Below are positions 37,561 to 50,239 of a DNA stretch of 64,000 bases, piece by piece. This DNA comes from Corydoras sp. C115 (Eukaryota > Chordata > Actinopteri > Siluriformes > Callichthyidae), in NCBI GenBank assembly GCA_019802505.1, contig JAFMOC010000017.1, forward strand, positions 3,971,001 to 4,035,000, read 5' to 3'. The notes under the pieces were generated by a model. That model was not told where the DNA came from. It saw only the letters and a program-made list of their open reading frames with translations, and made no database searches. A program made the translations under genes and the position numbers. How positions within the stretch are numbered: position 1 is the stretch's first letter; every line of letters begins with the position of its first letter.

Positions 37561-40340
37561 CGAGATTCGAACCCAGATCACAGAGTATCATGTAACCCTG
37601 TGCAGAACTCTACTGCAGAAAACAAAGTGTCTCCACTGACAGCTGGTATAATGTAGACTACCCACATAGCATCCATCCATCCATCCATCCATCGATTCAT
37701 TATCTTACGCTTTATCATATACTAGGGGTTACCCATGCCCATCCAGGGGAGAACATCCTTAGCCACCTAATTAGCACAGAGATTCGAACCCAGATCGCAG
37801 AGTATCATGTAACCCTGTGCAGAACTGTACTGCAGAAAACAAAGTCTCCACTGACAGCTGGTATAATGTAGCTTTATCATATACTAGGGGTTACCCATGC
37901 CCATCCAGGGGAGAACTTTAGTCACCTAATTAGCACAGAGATTCGAACCCAGATCACAGAGTATCATGTAACCCTGTGCAGAACTGTACTGCAGAAAACA
38001 AAGTCTCCACTGACAGCTGGTATAATGTAGACTACCCACAAAGCATGCATCCATCCATCCATCCATCCATTATCTTACGCTTTATCATATACTAGGGGTT
38101 ACCCATGCCCATCCAGGGGAGAACTTTAGTCACCTAATTAGCACCGAGATTCGAACCCAGATCACAGAGTATCATGTAACCCTGTACAGAACTCTACTGC
38201 AGAAAACAAAGTTTCCACTGACAGCTGGTATAATGTAGACTACCCACATAGCATCCATCCATCTATCCATCCATCCATCCATCCATCCATTATCTTACGC
38301 TTTATCATATACTAGGGGTTACCCATGCCCATCCAGGGGAGAACTTTAGTCACCTAATTAGCACCGAGATTCGAACCCAGATCACAGAGTATCATGTAAC
38401 CCTGTGCAGAACTGTACTGCAGAAAACAAAGTGTCTCCACTGACAGCTGGTATAATGTAGACTACCCACATAGCATCCATCCATCTATCCATCTATCCAT
38501 CCATCCATTATCTTACGGTTTATCATATACTAGGGGTTACCCATGCCCATCCAGGGGAGAACTTTAGTCACCTAATTAGCACAGAGATTCGAACCCAGAT
38601 CACAGAGTATCATGTAACCCTGTGCAGAACTGTACTGCAGAAAACAAAGTCTCCACTGACAGCTGGTATAATGTAGACTACCCACAAAGCATGCATCCAT
38701 CCATCCATCCATCCATTATCTTACGCTTTATCATATACTAGGGGTTACCCATGCCCATCCAGGGGAGAACTTTAGTCACCTAATTAGCACAGAGATTCGA
38801 ACCCAGATCACAGAGTATCATGTAACCCTGTGCAGAACTGTACTGCAGAAAACAAAGTGTCTCCACTGACAGCTGGTATAATGTAGACTACCCACATAGC
38901 ATCCATCCATCCATCCATCCATCCATTCATTATCTTACGCTTTATCATATACTAGGGGTTCCCCATGCCCATCCAGGGGAGAACATCCTTAGCCACCTAA
39001 TAAATACAGAGATTCGAACCCAGATCGCAGAGTATCATGTAACCCTGTACAGAACTCTACTGCAGAAAACAAAGTCTCCACTGACAGCTGGTATAATGTA
39101 GCTTTATCATATACTAGGGGTTACCCATGTCCATCCAGGGGAGAACATCCTTAGCCACCTAATTAGCACCGAGATTCGAACCCAGATCACAGAGTATCAT
39201 GTAACCTGTGCAGAACTGTACTGCAGAAAACAAAGTGTCTTCACTGACAGCTGGTATAATGTAGACTACCCACATAGCATCCATCCATCTATCCATCCAT
39301 CCATCCATTATCTTACGCTTTATCATATACTAGGGGTTACCCATGCCCATCCAGGGGAGAACTTTAGTCACCTAATTAGCACCGAGATTCGAACCCAGAT
39401 CACAGAGTATCATGTAACCCTGTGCAGAACTGTACTGCAGAAAACAAAGTGTCTCCACTGACAGCTGGTATAATGTAGACTACCCACAAAGCATCCATCC
39501 ATCCATCCATCCATCCATTATCTTATGCTTTATCATATACTAGGGGTTACCCATTCCCATCCAGGAGAGAACTTTAGGTACCTAATTAGCACAGAGATTC
39601 GAACCCAGATCACAGAGTATCATGTAACCTGGTGCAGAACTGTACTGCAGTAAACAAAGTCTCCACTGACAGCTGGTATAATGTAGACTACCCACAAAGC
39701 ATGCATCCATCCATCCATCCATCCATCCATCCATCCATCCATTCATTATCTTACACTTTATCATATACTAGGGGTTACCCATGCCCATCCAGGGGAGAAC
39801 TTTACTCACCTAATTAGCACAGAGATTCGAACCCAGATCACAGAGTATCATGTAACCCTGTGCAGAACTGTACTGCAGAAAACAAAGTCTCCACTGACAG
39901 CTGGTATAATGTAGACTACCCACAAAGCATCCATCCATCCATCCATCCATCCATCCATCCATCCATCCATCATCATTATCTTACACTTTATCATATACTA
40001 GGGGTTACCCATGCCCATCCAGGGGAGAACTTTACTCACCTAATTAGCACAGAGATTCGAACCCAGATCACAGAGTATCATGTAACCCTGTGCAGAACTG
40101 TACTGCAGAAAACAAAGTCTCCACTGACAGCTGGTATAATGTAGACTACCCACAAAGCATCCATCCATCCATCCATCCATTATCTTACGCTTTATCCTCT
40201 ACTAGGGTCTTGGGGGGGGGGGGGGTTTCCCCATGCCCATCCAGGGAAAACCAACTTAAGCCACCTAATTAGCAGAGAATCGAACCCAGATCACAGAGTA
40301 TCATGTAACCTAGGGCAGAACTGTACTGCAGAAAACAAAA
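37540..40340. repeat. Tandem array of SINE-derived units, about 14 copies
   Basis: The motif GATTCGAACCC recurs at 37563, 37781, 37940, 38148, 38368, 38586, 38794, 39011, 39173, 39386, 39596, 39824 and 40054, with a variant at 40277. Spacings are 208-230 bp apart from two short units of 159 and 162 bp. Each unit holds a TTCGAACC box (a tRNA B-box on the minus strand), about 110 bp of unique sequence including CTGACAGCTGGTATAATGTA, an (ATCC)n tract of variable length, and the reversed 3' end of the mermaid-like SINE (CCCATGCCCATCCAGGGGAG). Units are nearly identical. ORFs spanning it are repeat artefacts. Confidence 0.93.
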
Positions 40341-40371
40341 GTGTCTCCACTGACAGCTGGTGTAATGGAGC

Positions 40372-40637
40372 ATCCACCCATCCATCCATTATATTATGCT
40401 TTATCCTCTACTAGGGTCGTGCGGGGGGTGTTCCCCATGCACATCCAGGGGCTGGGCAGATACACCCAGGACACCCAATCTACACCCAATCTATCGCTGG
40501 TCACACATTCACTTACACAGACACACAAACACACTCTATAAGGTCACACAAGGAACATGGAAACTCCACTCAGATTGGGATTCGAACCGGGAATCCCTAA
40601 CACTGAGAGGTGAACGGGCTAACCACAAAGCCGAGCA
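40372..40637 (-). mobile_element. Mermaid-like SINE at the right end of the array
   Basis: A reverse-strand copy with its head intact at about 40560-40637 (GGGATTCGAACCGGGAATCC, GGGCTAACCACAAAGCC). The middle part has lost the segment normally ending in the TTTTTGGACTGTGGG motif. Its tail abuts the last array unit, which makes it the likely seed of the array. Confidence 0.75.
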
Positions 40638-42165
40638 ACAAAATATAGTGCAATGAATTGCATAATATACCAATCAACAAGTCAATAAACAGATGCACGC
40701 TAACACGGAGAGTGTAAAGTCCAATATTTCAGCACTTCTAAAAATATGCTTGAATGGTATTTCAGAGGAAAGTGTCGATTAATACACAAGAACATGTTTA
40801 TACTTCCTATAATCCCAGTTTCAATTCATTCGTTCTAATATTGCAAAATGTATATCTAAATGTTTAGAAACACTGTAATTTACCTTTTATTAACCACTAT
40901 ATTCTCCACTGGATGAGACCCCAGCAGAGGATTAAGTCGTCAAGATAATTTCTTTACAATGTTAGCCTGTTAAGTACCAGAGTAGGACAGCAAGAAGAGA
41001 GAAACAAAGGGAATATTAAAAATATCACATACACTATAAAATCCTTAAAAGCAGTAGCTGATACCAGTGATCACAGGATGTTCTGGATTTAAATAATATA
41101 ATAATACTATCTAAGATGCCCAGATTCAGGCCTCTGTAATTCTAAAACAAATTAGATCAATTTCATGCTTGTTTTAACATGAGATGTGACTGTCCTCGTA
41201 AATGAGGCTTATACATCAAGTATGAAAGGCATGACCAGACAGACATTTCATCACTTACAAGAAACCAATGAAGACATATACCTTCAGCGTGTAATTAAAG
41301 CATTACTAGGCGGGGGTTAAAAATTATTACCAATGTACTACTCATGTAATGTTTACTTAGTTAGCATCCCATGTATGTGCAATTTAGTTTAAAGTCGTTG
41401 TCAAGTTGTTACACATTACCAAAGGGTGGACCAAATACCAGACGTGTGCTGATACTCCTCCAAAAGTAACAACTGTACATGAAAAGCCCAAAGTACATGC
41501 ATGTGCTGTCCCCACATGTTAGCTGGCACGTATGCTTTCAACTGACTGCAGCTGTTCTGACATAGTCTGCTGGAATTTCTCTGTTGGAATGAGCTCACAC
41601 ATGCTTTTATGATAATATCAAGTACAAAAAACCTTAAAAATTCTATTGGAACTAAACATGTCAGGGTACATAGACTTAGGGCATTGATGTCTCTAAAATG
41701 TAATTATGTCTTAATGCTTTATATGTAAATGGAATTCTGGGACTTTGCCTATAGTGTTTTTAAGATCTATTAGACCATCATTAGAAACATGTGATGGGTA
41801 ATAAATTTACCTGGAATAATAAAAGAAGCAATTTTAAACTAATCTTTTTGTAGCCATGAAAATGAACTGTTAAATACAAAAACATAACCTTTCATAAAAC
41901 AACACTGCTGTTACGTGGCGCAGCACGATTGTAAAAGCAGGCATACAGGACCCAAGCACATGAGACAGAAAACCACAAGAGACAAAAAATAGTTGGAAAA
42001 GTTGAACATGACCCATACAATCAAATGCATAATTTAGGTGGCCTGCTCTTAATACCATGAAGCACAAGGATGTTTATCCCACAAAAATGATTTAAAAAAA
42101 GGAGGCATACCGATACTGTTCTGTGGCTGCTCCATTGGATTTGCTGAGATTCGGTGGACTTTTCG
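40638..42165. other. Intergenic DNA upstream of dyrk2, no gene
   Basis: AT-rich unique sequence with no recognised exon or repeat. Confidence 0.5.
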
Positions 42166-42169
42166 CCTC

Positions 42170-42440
42170 AAAAGCCACACAGGTAGAGAACTTCGCTGCT
42201 CTTGGGATCTAGGTTTGAATCCTGATTTGGGTGAGGGTTCCATGTTCTTTCGGAGTCGGGTTGAGTTTCGTTCGGGTTTTCTGGTTTCATCAGTCTAAAA
42301 ATATGGATTCAAGGTTAATTGGCTGCTCTAAATTGCCTTAATAAAGTGTGTGTTTGTGTGTGTGTGTGCCCAGCGATGGGTTGGCACCCTGTAATGGGTG
42401 TATCTGCCCTGCACCCAAAACTTCCTCCCTTGGATTAGAG
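42170..42440 (+). mobile_element. Decayed mermaid-like SINE
   Basis: B box GGTTTGAATCC, body with GGCTGCTCTAAATTGCCTTA and CCCAGCGATGGGTTGGCACC. The head and tail are worn and no target duplication is visible. Confidence 0.6.
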
Positions 42441-45280
42441 CTTTGCAAAATGCTATTTGTATATTGTAGTTTTTTGTCTCATCATTGCGTCCAGCATGCC
42501 CACTCTAACCAGCATGCTGTGCCAGATAACTACTACTGTTGCTTCACCAGCAAAACAAATTTAAAGTTGGTTAGTTTTCAATACTAACAACTATCAAAAA
42601 GTATTTGATAAAATGTCTTTGCAGTAAAGAAGCAAATGAACATTATTGTGTAATTATTGTTATGATTTATAATTTAAAAGCTGTATAATGTCACTGTTTG
42701 ACTTCTAATGAAGATTAAAAACCTTCTTAAAGAAATGCAATAAAATAGTAACAATCCAATCATTAAGACATCTATCTGTATTACACTTAAATGCACATTC
42801 GGAAGATAATCAGTATTCACAAAGAAAATTATTGTTAATCAGTCAGTGATTAGTGATTAGATACCATAGTGTTTAGGTCGATGTAAAAAGTAAAAGGCCT
42901 GAAATGCTGATAAGATTGAAATGCATGACTGATTAAAGTCTACATACTGAAATAACAACATTTACAATATTACAAGACTGGAGTTTAGCAATATACATGT
43001 CATGTACGTGAATAAACATTTAAGTTATGTATTGTCCAATACATGCATTTGAATATTTAATGTTCAGCATATTTGTTAATTTCGTTAATTTAATGTTAAT
43101 GTGAATAATATTAAAGTCATTATTCACACATAAATATATCATTATATTAAGTATTAAACATGTCAGGATTGTCCTTATATCAAAACACCCCAAAATCCCC
43201 AATAAGGTCCATATAAAAATACAGATTTACATAAATACAAGGAGTAAATGGCATGGGATAATTATAAACTCTGTTAAGCTATGGTAGACATCAATCTCAG
43301 TTTATCGGGTGACTAAAACCAGTGGTGTGAATGCTCAGGCGCTCATGCCAGTTACTAACTTTACAAGGCAATAATTAACATGTATTAAGCCATTCATTCC
43401 AATGACATCAGTACACAGTTCACCACCCGTGCTTTATCCTTCAGCTACAACACCAAGTAAATATATACACGGCAGAGTGAATGTCATGGTCTGTATGATG
43501 GTATTAATTGTCAAGTACAGCTTCTCACTCTTCGTAGTGCCATGTGTCAGATGGTGTGTGTTTGGGAGTGAAGCATTGCTGGGAAATCTCAGCAAGCACT
43601 ATGTGAAGAATCATGGCACTGATAGCAGCGATGGGATGTTTTCAAATACATAGGATGATCAAGAGCTTGTGTCAGGGTCACATTGTTGTCTTGCAGCTTG
43701 TGATTACAGGCTCTTGAAAAGGGTTGATAATCCATTCACAAGAGATGCTGCAACAGGATCACACTGCACGCTAAATTTATGAATTAGTATGTTGGGTTTG
43801 GTTAGCAAGAGAGATAGAGTGGTGTAAGGAATATCGAGCCGGAGGTCTGGATGATAAGACTTGCATTTATGTTTAGCAATGCTGACTATGGATAATTTAT
43901 GAGCCTTTATCAGCCATTGCTGACTACATGGTTGACTCAAAGCTATATAAAGAAAGAAGCATTTTGCTGTTTGTTTCCTCTTACAGCTCTCTAAGGGAAC
44001 ATTCGATCTTTAGGGAATGAGCAACATCGCTGTCTGAAAAGCTCTGAACAAAGCTCTGTTTTTGTTTTGCCTTCTGCAAACACGTCTGTATTATCATACA
44101 ATAGAATAATAGAATGCTCTTAATAAAAGAGCATTACGATGTAAGAGGAAGAATAGATATTTCTAATGCACAAATTGAAAATCCCACATTGTTAGCTGAA
44201 AAAATAAATATATATTTACCTAATTTTAATAATCTTGCCTAATATTAGTGATTCTGAGGTGCATTAATGCCAGGATCTCAGCTTAGGGTGATATGAGGAT
44301 TTCTATATTTAGCTGCAGCATTTGCATTTAGATGCTGAGGTTTCCAGACATCAGAACACAGTGGTAACACTGTGGTTCCAGCCTAAATGGCATTTCACTT
44401 TGCTAAGCAACATGACCAATGAGGCATGAAGATGTGCTGGAGGACTTGTTAGTAACACATGCAGCAAAGATAGGAAGATTTATGTCTGCTCTTATTTATT
44501 ATAGCACAGTATACTATTATTAAATAGATTTAGTGTAAACTAATTGTTGGGGTTTATGTTGCTCTCCCACACTATAGCTGTTTATAAATAATCAAATTAT
44601 ATGATTGTATGATGCTTGGCAAGTTCTAATCAGGGTCTACATTCACATACTGCAGAATGTCATCAAACTCTGGACCCAGTATGACCCATACTAGTATTGG
44701 AATAAATGTATTGTTGACTATTTTTTAACACCAACTGATTTCTTCACTCTTTAAAGTGACCACTGTCACTTTACACTTACGTTAACATTATACAGTACAG
44801 TCATTTTGCATTATAGTATAGTACAGTATAGAATAGTAAAGTATATAGAAAGCTTTTTTTATCACAGTATATTTGATTTAGTCTTTTACTATAAAAAAAA
44901 ATACATAACAAAAAAATACATAAAAAACTCTAGCAAATATATAAATTTACCCAGTACTGACCAATGCATGCTGCAGTTCAGAAGTAAGAGTGAACCTTAA
45001 TTGCCCCTGCGATATGTTCTTGGATGATAAACCCTGATGATCAATTAGTGCATGTGTAACATAACCTGGTGAGCAGCAACAATGATGAAGCCACATGGCA
45101 AAAAGCCTCTGATGATCTTAAACCCCAGAGACAAGATGATTCCTTTTCTCTCTGCATTACATTTAATCTCTGTAAACTTCACACAGAGTAATATTTCTAT
45201 GAATACTAAAATTTCCACACTTGTAACGTTAAATAATAAAGATTTTATTAATATATTATTATTGTATTAACTTCTGCTTA
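42441..45280. other. Gene desert, no feature recognised
   Basis: AT-rich unique sequence. Small ORFs show no motifs. I see nothing in it. Confidence 0.5.
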
Positions 45281-45284
45281 ATTC

Positions 45285-45418
45285 TCTACTAGGTTTGCTG
45301 GGGGGGAGGGTTCCCCATGCACATCCAGGTTAGAATGTCTCGGGCGCTGGGCATATACACCCAGTACAGGGCGTCAATTTAATGTGAACGTGCTAACCAC
45401 TACACCACTGTGCTGTTC
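45285..45418 (-). mobile_element. Mermaid-like SINE, both ends joined with the middle missing
   Basis: The reversed tail (GGTTCCCCATGCACATCCAG, GGGCGCTGGGCATATACACC) passes directly to the head (GTGCTAACCACTACACC), omitting the central body. Confidence 0.65.
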
Positions 45419-45419
45419 A

Positions 45420-47930
45420 TTGTGGTATTGTTATTATTTTTATTATTAACTAAAGTGGTGATCCTTGCTAAACAGATTTAGGACAGTATATTAACATATG
45501 GATATTTCTGGATTGAAGTCATTTAAATACCTGTATTATCTCATTGAGGAGGTCATGTGTTAGCTAGTACAAGACTTTGTACTCTGTGATTTGGTATCAT
45601 TCTCAACTCTTCGGTGACCAAAAAAATCTATAGACATCAATCTGAAAAGCCATCAAAAGAATCAATACCACACACACAGGGGGATGTCAGATAACTGTTA
45701 ATGGTGAAGATTTACATAACAGGTGATTCATGTTGCTTGGACCATTCTATGTTACATGAATATGCTTTTACTCATATAAAGATCCAAGAAAAGATAAGCA
45801 ATAAAGACTGGGGAATATATCCATGTGTAGGAGGTGGGAATTTCTGAGTAACACTAACACTTCTTAATGTGGATGTGCATTTTACGTATTGTAGATTTGT
45901 ACCCCTGAGTCAGTATTCTTAGCATCCTCCATTATAGTAGGCACATCGCTGGTTGAATGCAAACTCACTGTCCAAAATGGCAAACGTTTACTTAAGAGCA
46001 GTTAGATTGTAAAGAACGTGTGATTCATTTTTAAAATACTAAACCTCTTCACGACCCATTCAATAACAGCAGCGCTTCGAACAACCTGCAATAAAAGAGT
46101 GAACAGACCCATTTTTCTAAAAGCACATATAGTCTGGGGTTGGCAAGCTTATTTATGTCAGCTCTACTGGCATTCCTTCACCCACACCCTGCATATTTAG
46201 CAAGGTTTATTTTTGTAGCCATCTGGCGGGAGCTTGTGGAAACGCTCGGAAACTCCACTGGAATCATCGTTGACTATTTATGGAAACAGAGATGGTGATT
46301 CAAGCATCTCTGGAGAAACACTTTAATGTGGATGTGAGAACTCGTGGTACACTGAATCGAGCATCCATCTGAGTTCATCGCAGCTACTGCCAGACAGGCT
46401 TCATGACGATCTATAGACCGTGTTCCCGTTACTCATCCCCTGTCTGACTAAACCATCGCTCTGATTATGCACCATTTAAATTGATAATAAAAGCTTTATT
46501 GGATTTTGCATAGCTGACAGTGACCTGAAGGGTTATATAGTATTAGAGTAGAGTATCTGAAGAGGTAGCATTAGCATTAGCGTCACTGTGGTGAGGTATA
46601 GCCTGAGGCAGGGAGTGAATAAAGAACAATCGGTTTCCCTTCCCCACTTACATACACACACCTCATACAGACAGGTCTTTACCCGCAAATATCCTGTGTC
46701 TTGTGACCAAAAGCCAGTGGTGCCTTTTCATTCAGGAAAACCCTTTAGCCCACAGGCATGAAGCAGAATCCCAAAAGCAGGATAATCATTGGGAGCGTAG
46801 CAGACCGTAGCTAGGAATGTTATGTGGACATTCTTTCCTCTGTACAAGCAACTCAGTTTGAAAGAGTCTTGCTTTTATTCACTTTTTACTATAAGGCTCT
46901 TTATACCCTACTATATATACCTTATGACATAATCGGATTATACTGACTTGATTTACATCAGTTACCTTTAATCAATATGACATTCAACCACAATGATACA
47001 GTTCTGAGCAACTGGGATGAGATGAACCTCAGAATTATGCACACACATAGAATAAATAGTCTTCCAATAGAAGTGAGACAAGAGGATAAGACTGAAACCA
47101 GCCAAGGTTTGTTTTGCACAAATAATCTGTTGCCCAGCAACACCAAATCTCCTTTATTAGCTAAGACAGATTGAGATGGAAAGAAGCTGAGCAACTTATT
47201 TAGATCCCACAGCAGCACTGGTTTACAGTGGGAGGATGGAAGTAGGCAAATGATTTTAGGCACGTTGTAGAATTTTGAATGAAAGACGTTGGTAAAGCAA
47301 CAGACCCTACAAACAGTGGGACGAGTTCTCAGATCGCTTTCACAGAAGCAAAAAAGGTCTACATTTAATGTTTAAGCTTAATTATATAATGTATATAATA
47401 TGTTTTAATGTCTGGCGATGAACATTATTTCAGCACTGTGTTTGTTTTGAGTCCGTTTTTAGCATTTGTCTCCTTTTTGCTTTATTATTGCCAAATTAAA
47501 TTGGGACCTGATGAAAGTAAATGTTATGTGATACTTTTACCCAATAATATATAATTTATTTTGCCTAAAGAACAACATTTTTGGAATAGTCTGTGATACT
47601 TGGAGAAACCTTTACACATATGGAATGTTACAGTAAAGTTTGCATTGCTTGCTTAATGAAACCATTATTATAGAGATTATTATCAAATCTATATACAAGT
47701 CTGTGTGTGGGTGTGTTCCCTATTTAAATCCACACTGTTGCTTTGATTACAACAACATATTCACTCTTCGAGACACTGCAGAGGTTTTATATATTATTAT
47801 ATATATATTATTATTATTATTTTATATATTATATATTATTGACAAGGTTCAAGGTGCTTTAATTTTGCAATCTTTAGCGAGGTGCATACCTTACAGCTTG
47901 ATTTAAAGCATGTCATTCAGTCTTTGCTAT
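45420..47930. other. Gene desert with one unique GC-richer block
   Basis: No gene is recognised. About 46140-46480 is non-repetitive and GC-richer, a possible conserved non-coding element. The remainder is AT-rich. Confidence 0.4.
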
Positions 47931-47939
47931 CATGACGAA

Positions 47940-49080
47940 GTTGCATTACGGATGTCACGTGCATTAAACCAATCAGCGTGTCACTTACCATTCACTTTAA
48001 GAGCTTAGTGCAGTCTGACTTTGCATTTTGCTATTTCAACGGGTCAGTGCAACCAATTACACTTTAATTAATATGTACACTGTACATCATTTGCGGCAAA
48101 CTAATATGTCTCTAGTAGAGTATATTTTTGTCCTTAGATAGAACTATAACCACCTTGAGTGTAGTAATCAGCTGGAGCTAAATGGCAGTGGTGGTGTCTT
48201 TGGCTCACTGGGTGTTTACTCAGAGGGTGTAGTTTCACTAAAAGGGGTTGAAATTATACCCAACGATTTAAAATGCATACATAATATTGTTATATGGTTC
48301 AGTATTGGATAATTTTTGTGTTTGACCTTCAATAAATGTTTTAAACGGTGTATCTGACGGTCATGTTGCACTGAACTGATATTAGGTCGGTACAACGTAA
48401 AGTAACTCCTAATTAGTTATGTTAATTTTATCATATTTGTGATATTTTATCACACTGCCTACATATTTAAACCAACATATGTCAATAAAAAATTCTGCAA
48501 AAAAAATCAGTATTAAGACACATTTCTCTCACCTGAACTTGTTTTTGAAATCTTGAATCACAGTTTAAGGAGCGATTTGCAGGAGCGTTCTGAAAATCCA
48601 ACCTGAGCTTCGTCTAAATCCAATTGATCTGACATTCTAAATGACCTCCCTTTAGTTTTATTGCCATGACAAACACCACTCTTAACATTCCAAAGATTTT
48701 GGGAACATTCCATTATACTCTGTAGACAGTAGAGGATTTATAAAACCTAGAAAAAAGAGTTTATTTAAAGTTTTGACGTATTTCTCCCACAGCGTTATTC
48801 TTTTATTCTACAGCATTACAAACATGCAAATGGTCTATTATGCAAATTAGGCGATGACGTAATTTCGCGAGTTGGAGCAACTTTTAGGACAGCCAATAGC
48901 TGCTTTGCTTACTGAGGAGTCAGGAACACTGCTCGACACAGAGCCCAATGCAAATTTAAATTCTTGACAGGTGGTCATTTTCTGTCAGACAGCTAGTCGT
49001 TACTCACCAGAGACGTTTTGTTAACCAAATCAAACTTAACGTCTATAATAAATCCAGGAAGAGCAAAGGCACTGTTGTTT
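47940..49080. promoter_or_regulatory. Cluster of promoter-type motifs in the gene desert
   Basis: A CACGTG E-box (47956-47961) and a CCAAT (47969-47973) lie together. About 900 bp later an ATGCAAAT octamer (about 48840-48847), TGACGTAA (48855-48862) and CCAAT (48893-48897) fall within 60 bp. The block is unique and carries no repeat. This suggests an enhancer, or the promoter of an unannotated transcript; no coding exon was found beside it. Confidence 0.3.
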
Positions 49081-49344
49081 TTATTCTTCCACATGTAACC
49101 AAATACATTTCATACTAGCTTTTAGTTTAGAAATGGTGTTTAAATAAATTCATTGCTGACCATTTATATGTTTTGGAAAAACTGGTCATAATACGAACTT
49201 ATGTTACACTGAAAGTCTTTTTGTCCTATTGGTGTTTTCATTAAAATGGTAAACAAATAACTATACCAATTAATAAAATACAGCGCAACTGATCATTTAA
49301 AACTGTAACAAAAAGTAATTAAGTAAATGCTGAAACTGGAAGCC

Positions 49345-49820
49345 ATGGTGGCACAATGATTGGTGTGTTCATCTCATAGCAATAAGGTTCTGGGTTCAGT
49401 TTTTAGGCTGGCTGGACATTTTTCTGTGTGGTTTGCATGTTGTCTCCATGACGATGTGGTTTTATATTCACAGCCTAAAATTAAGCAAGTACACAAATTA
49501 GTGGTATGAAATTACTCTAGTTGTGAACGTCCATCCATCAGCTTTCGCTTAATCCTATACTAGGGTCATGGGGGGGGGGGGTTGCCATGCTCATCCACCA
49601 AAGAGCGTTTTAGGCACTGGGCAGATACACCTAGGACAGGACGCCAATCTATCTCTGGGCATACACTCACTCACACACTAACTCACCCACACACACTATA
49701 TAAGGCAATTTAGAGCAGACAATTCACCTTAAATCCATGTTTTTGGACCGTGGGAGGAAACCAGAGAACCTGGAAAAGCCCCAAGCGACAGGTACATGGA
49801 AACTCCACCCAGATCACCAC
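49345..49820. mobile_element. Two adjacent SINE copies in opposite orientation
   Basis: About 49349-49470 is a forward decayed SINE head (CCATGGTGGCACAATGATTG). About 49529-49820 is a reverse mermaid-like copy without its head (CTAGGGTCATGGGG, TGTTTTTGGACCGTGGGAGG). Confidence 0.6.
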
Positions 49821-50160
49821 AATATGTACAATACTGTTCAATTTGTTCAAATACACATTTCTATTAAAACTTATTAATAATACTCATATATTTACATTAA
49901 TTTGTAGAACTGATGAAAATAATGTCCAAAAGTCAGCTAAAGATGTGTATAGTAACAATCCAAGATACCACGTGTTATAAATGTGCTCAGATTTACAATT
50001 AATTTATATATTTCAAACAAATTGCAAATGTTCTTAGATTAAATAAGTTTTCAGGCCTTTGTGCTTGATCTTAGTAGTATCTTTAAAAATAAACTGAGTA
50101 TGTCATACTGTATGTTGCCTTCCTGTTATGACTTCAGAGGTGTTGAGCTTATAAAAGAGC
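49821..50160. other. Intergenic DNA, nothing recognised
   Basis: AT-rich unique sequence. Confidence 0.5.
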
Positions 50161-50165
50161 CAAAT

Positions 50166-50167
50166 CC

Positions 50168-50237
<70 letters not shown>
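50166..50237. repeat. Poly(C) followed by (AC)n microsatellite
   Basis: About 18 consecutive C followed by about 26 AC repeats. The ORFs over it are artefacts. Confidence 0.95.
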
Positions 50238-50238
<1 letters not shown>

Positions 50239-50239
50239 A

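Noticed and set aside
37104..37581. Overlapping ORFs of 70-110 codons in the dyrk2 CpG island
   Set aside because: Long ORFs are expected by chance in GC-rich sequence, and these run across the dyrk2 exon and the start of the array.
39632..40656. ORFs across the tandem array with a repeated HPSI pattern
   Set aside because: They are translations of (ATCC)n and SINE sequence.
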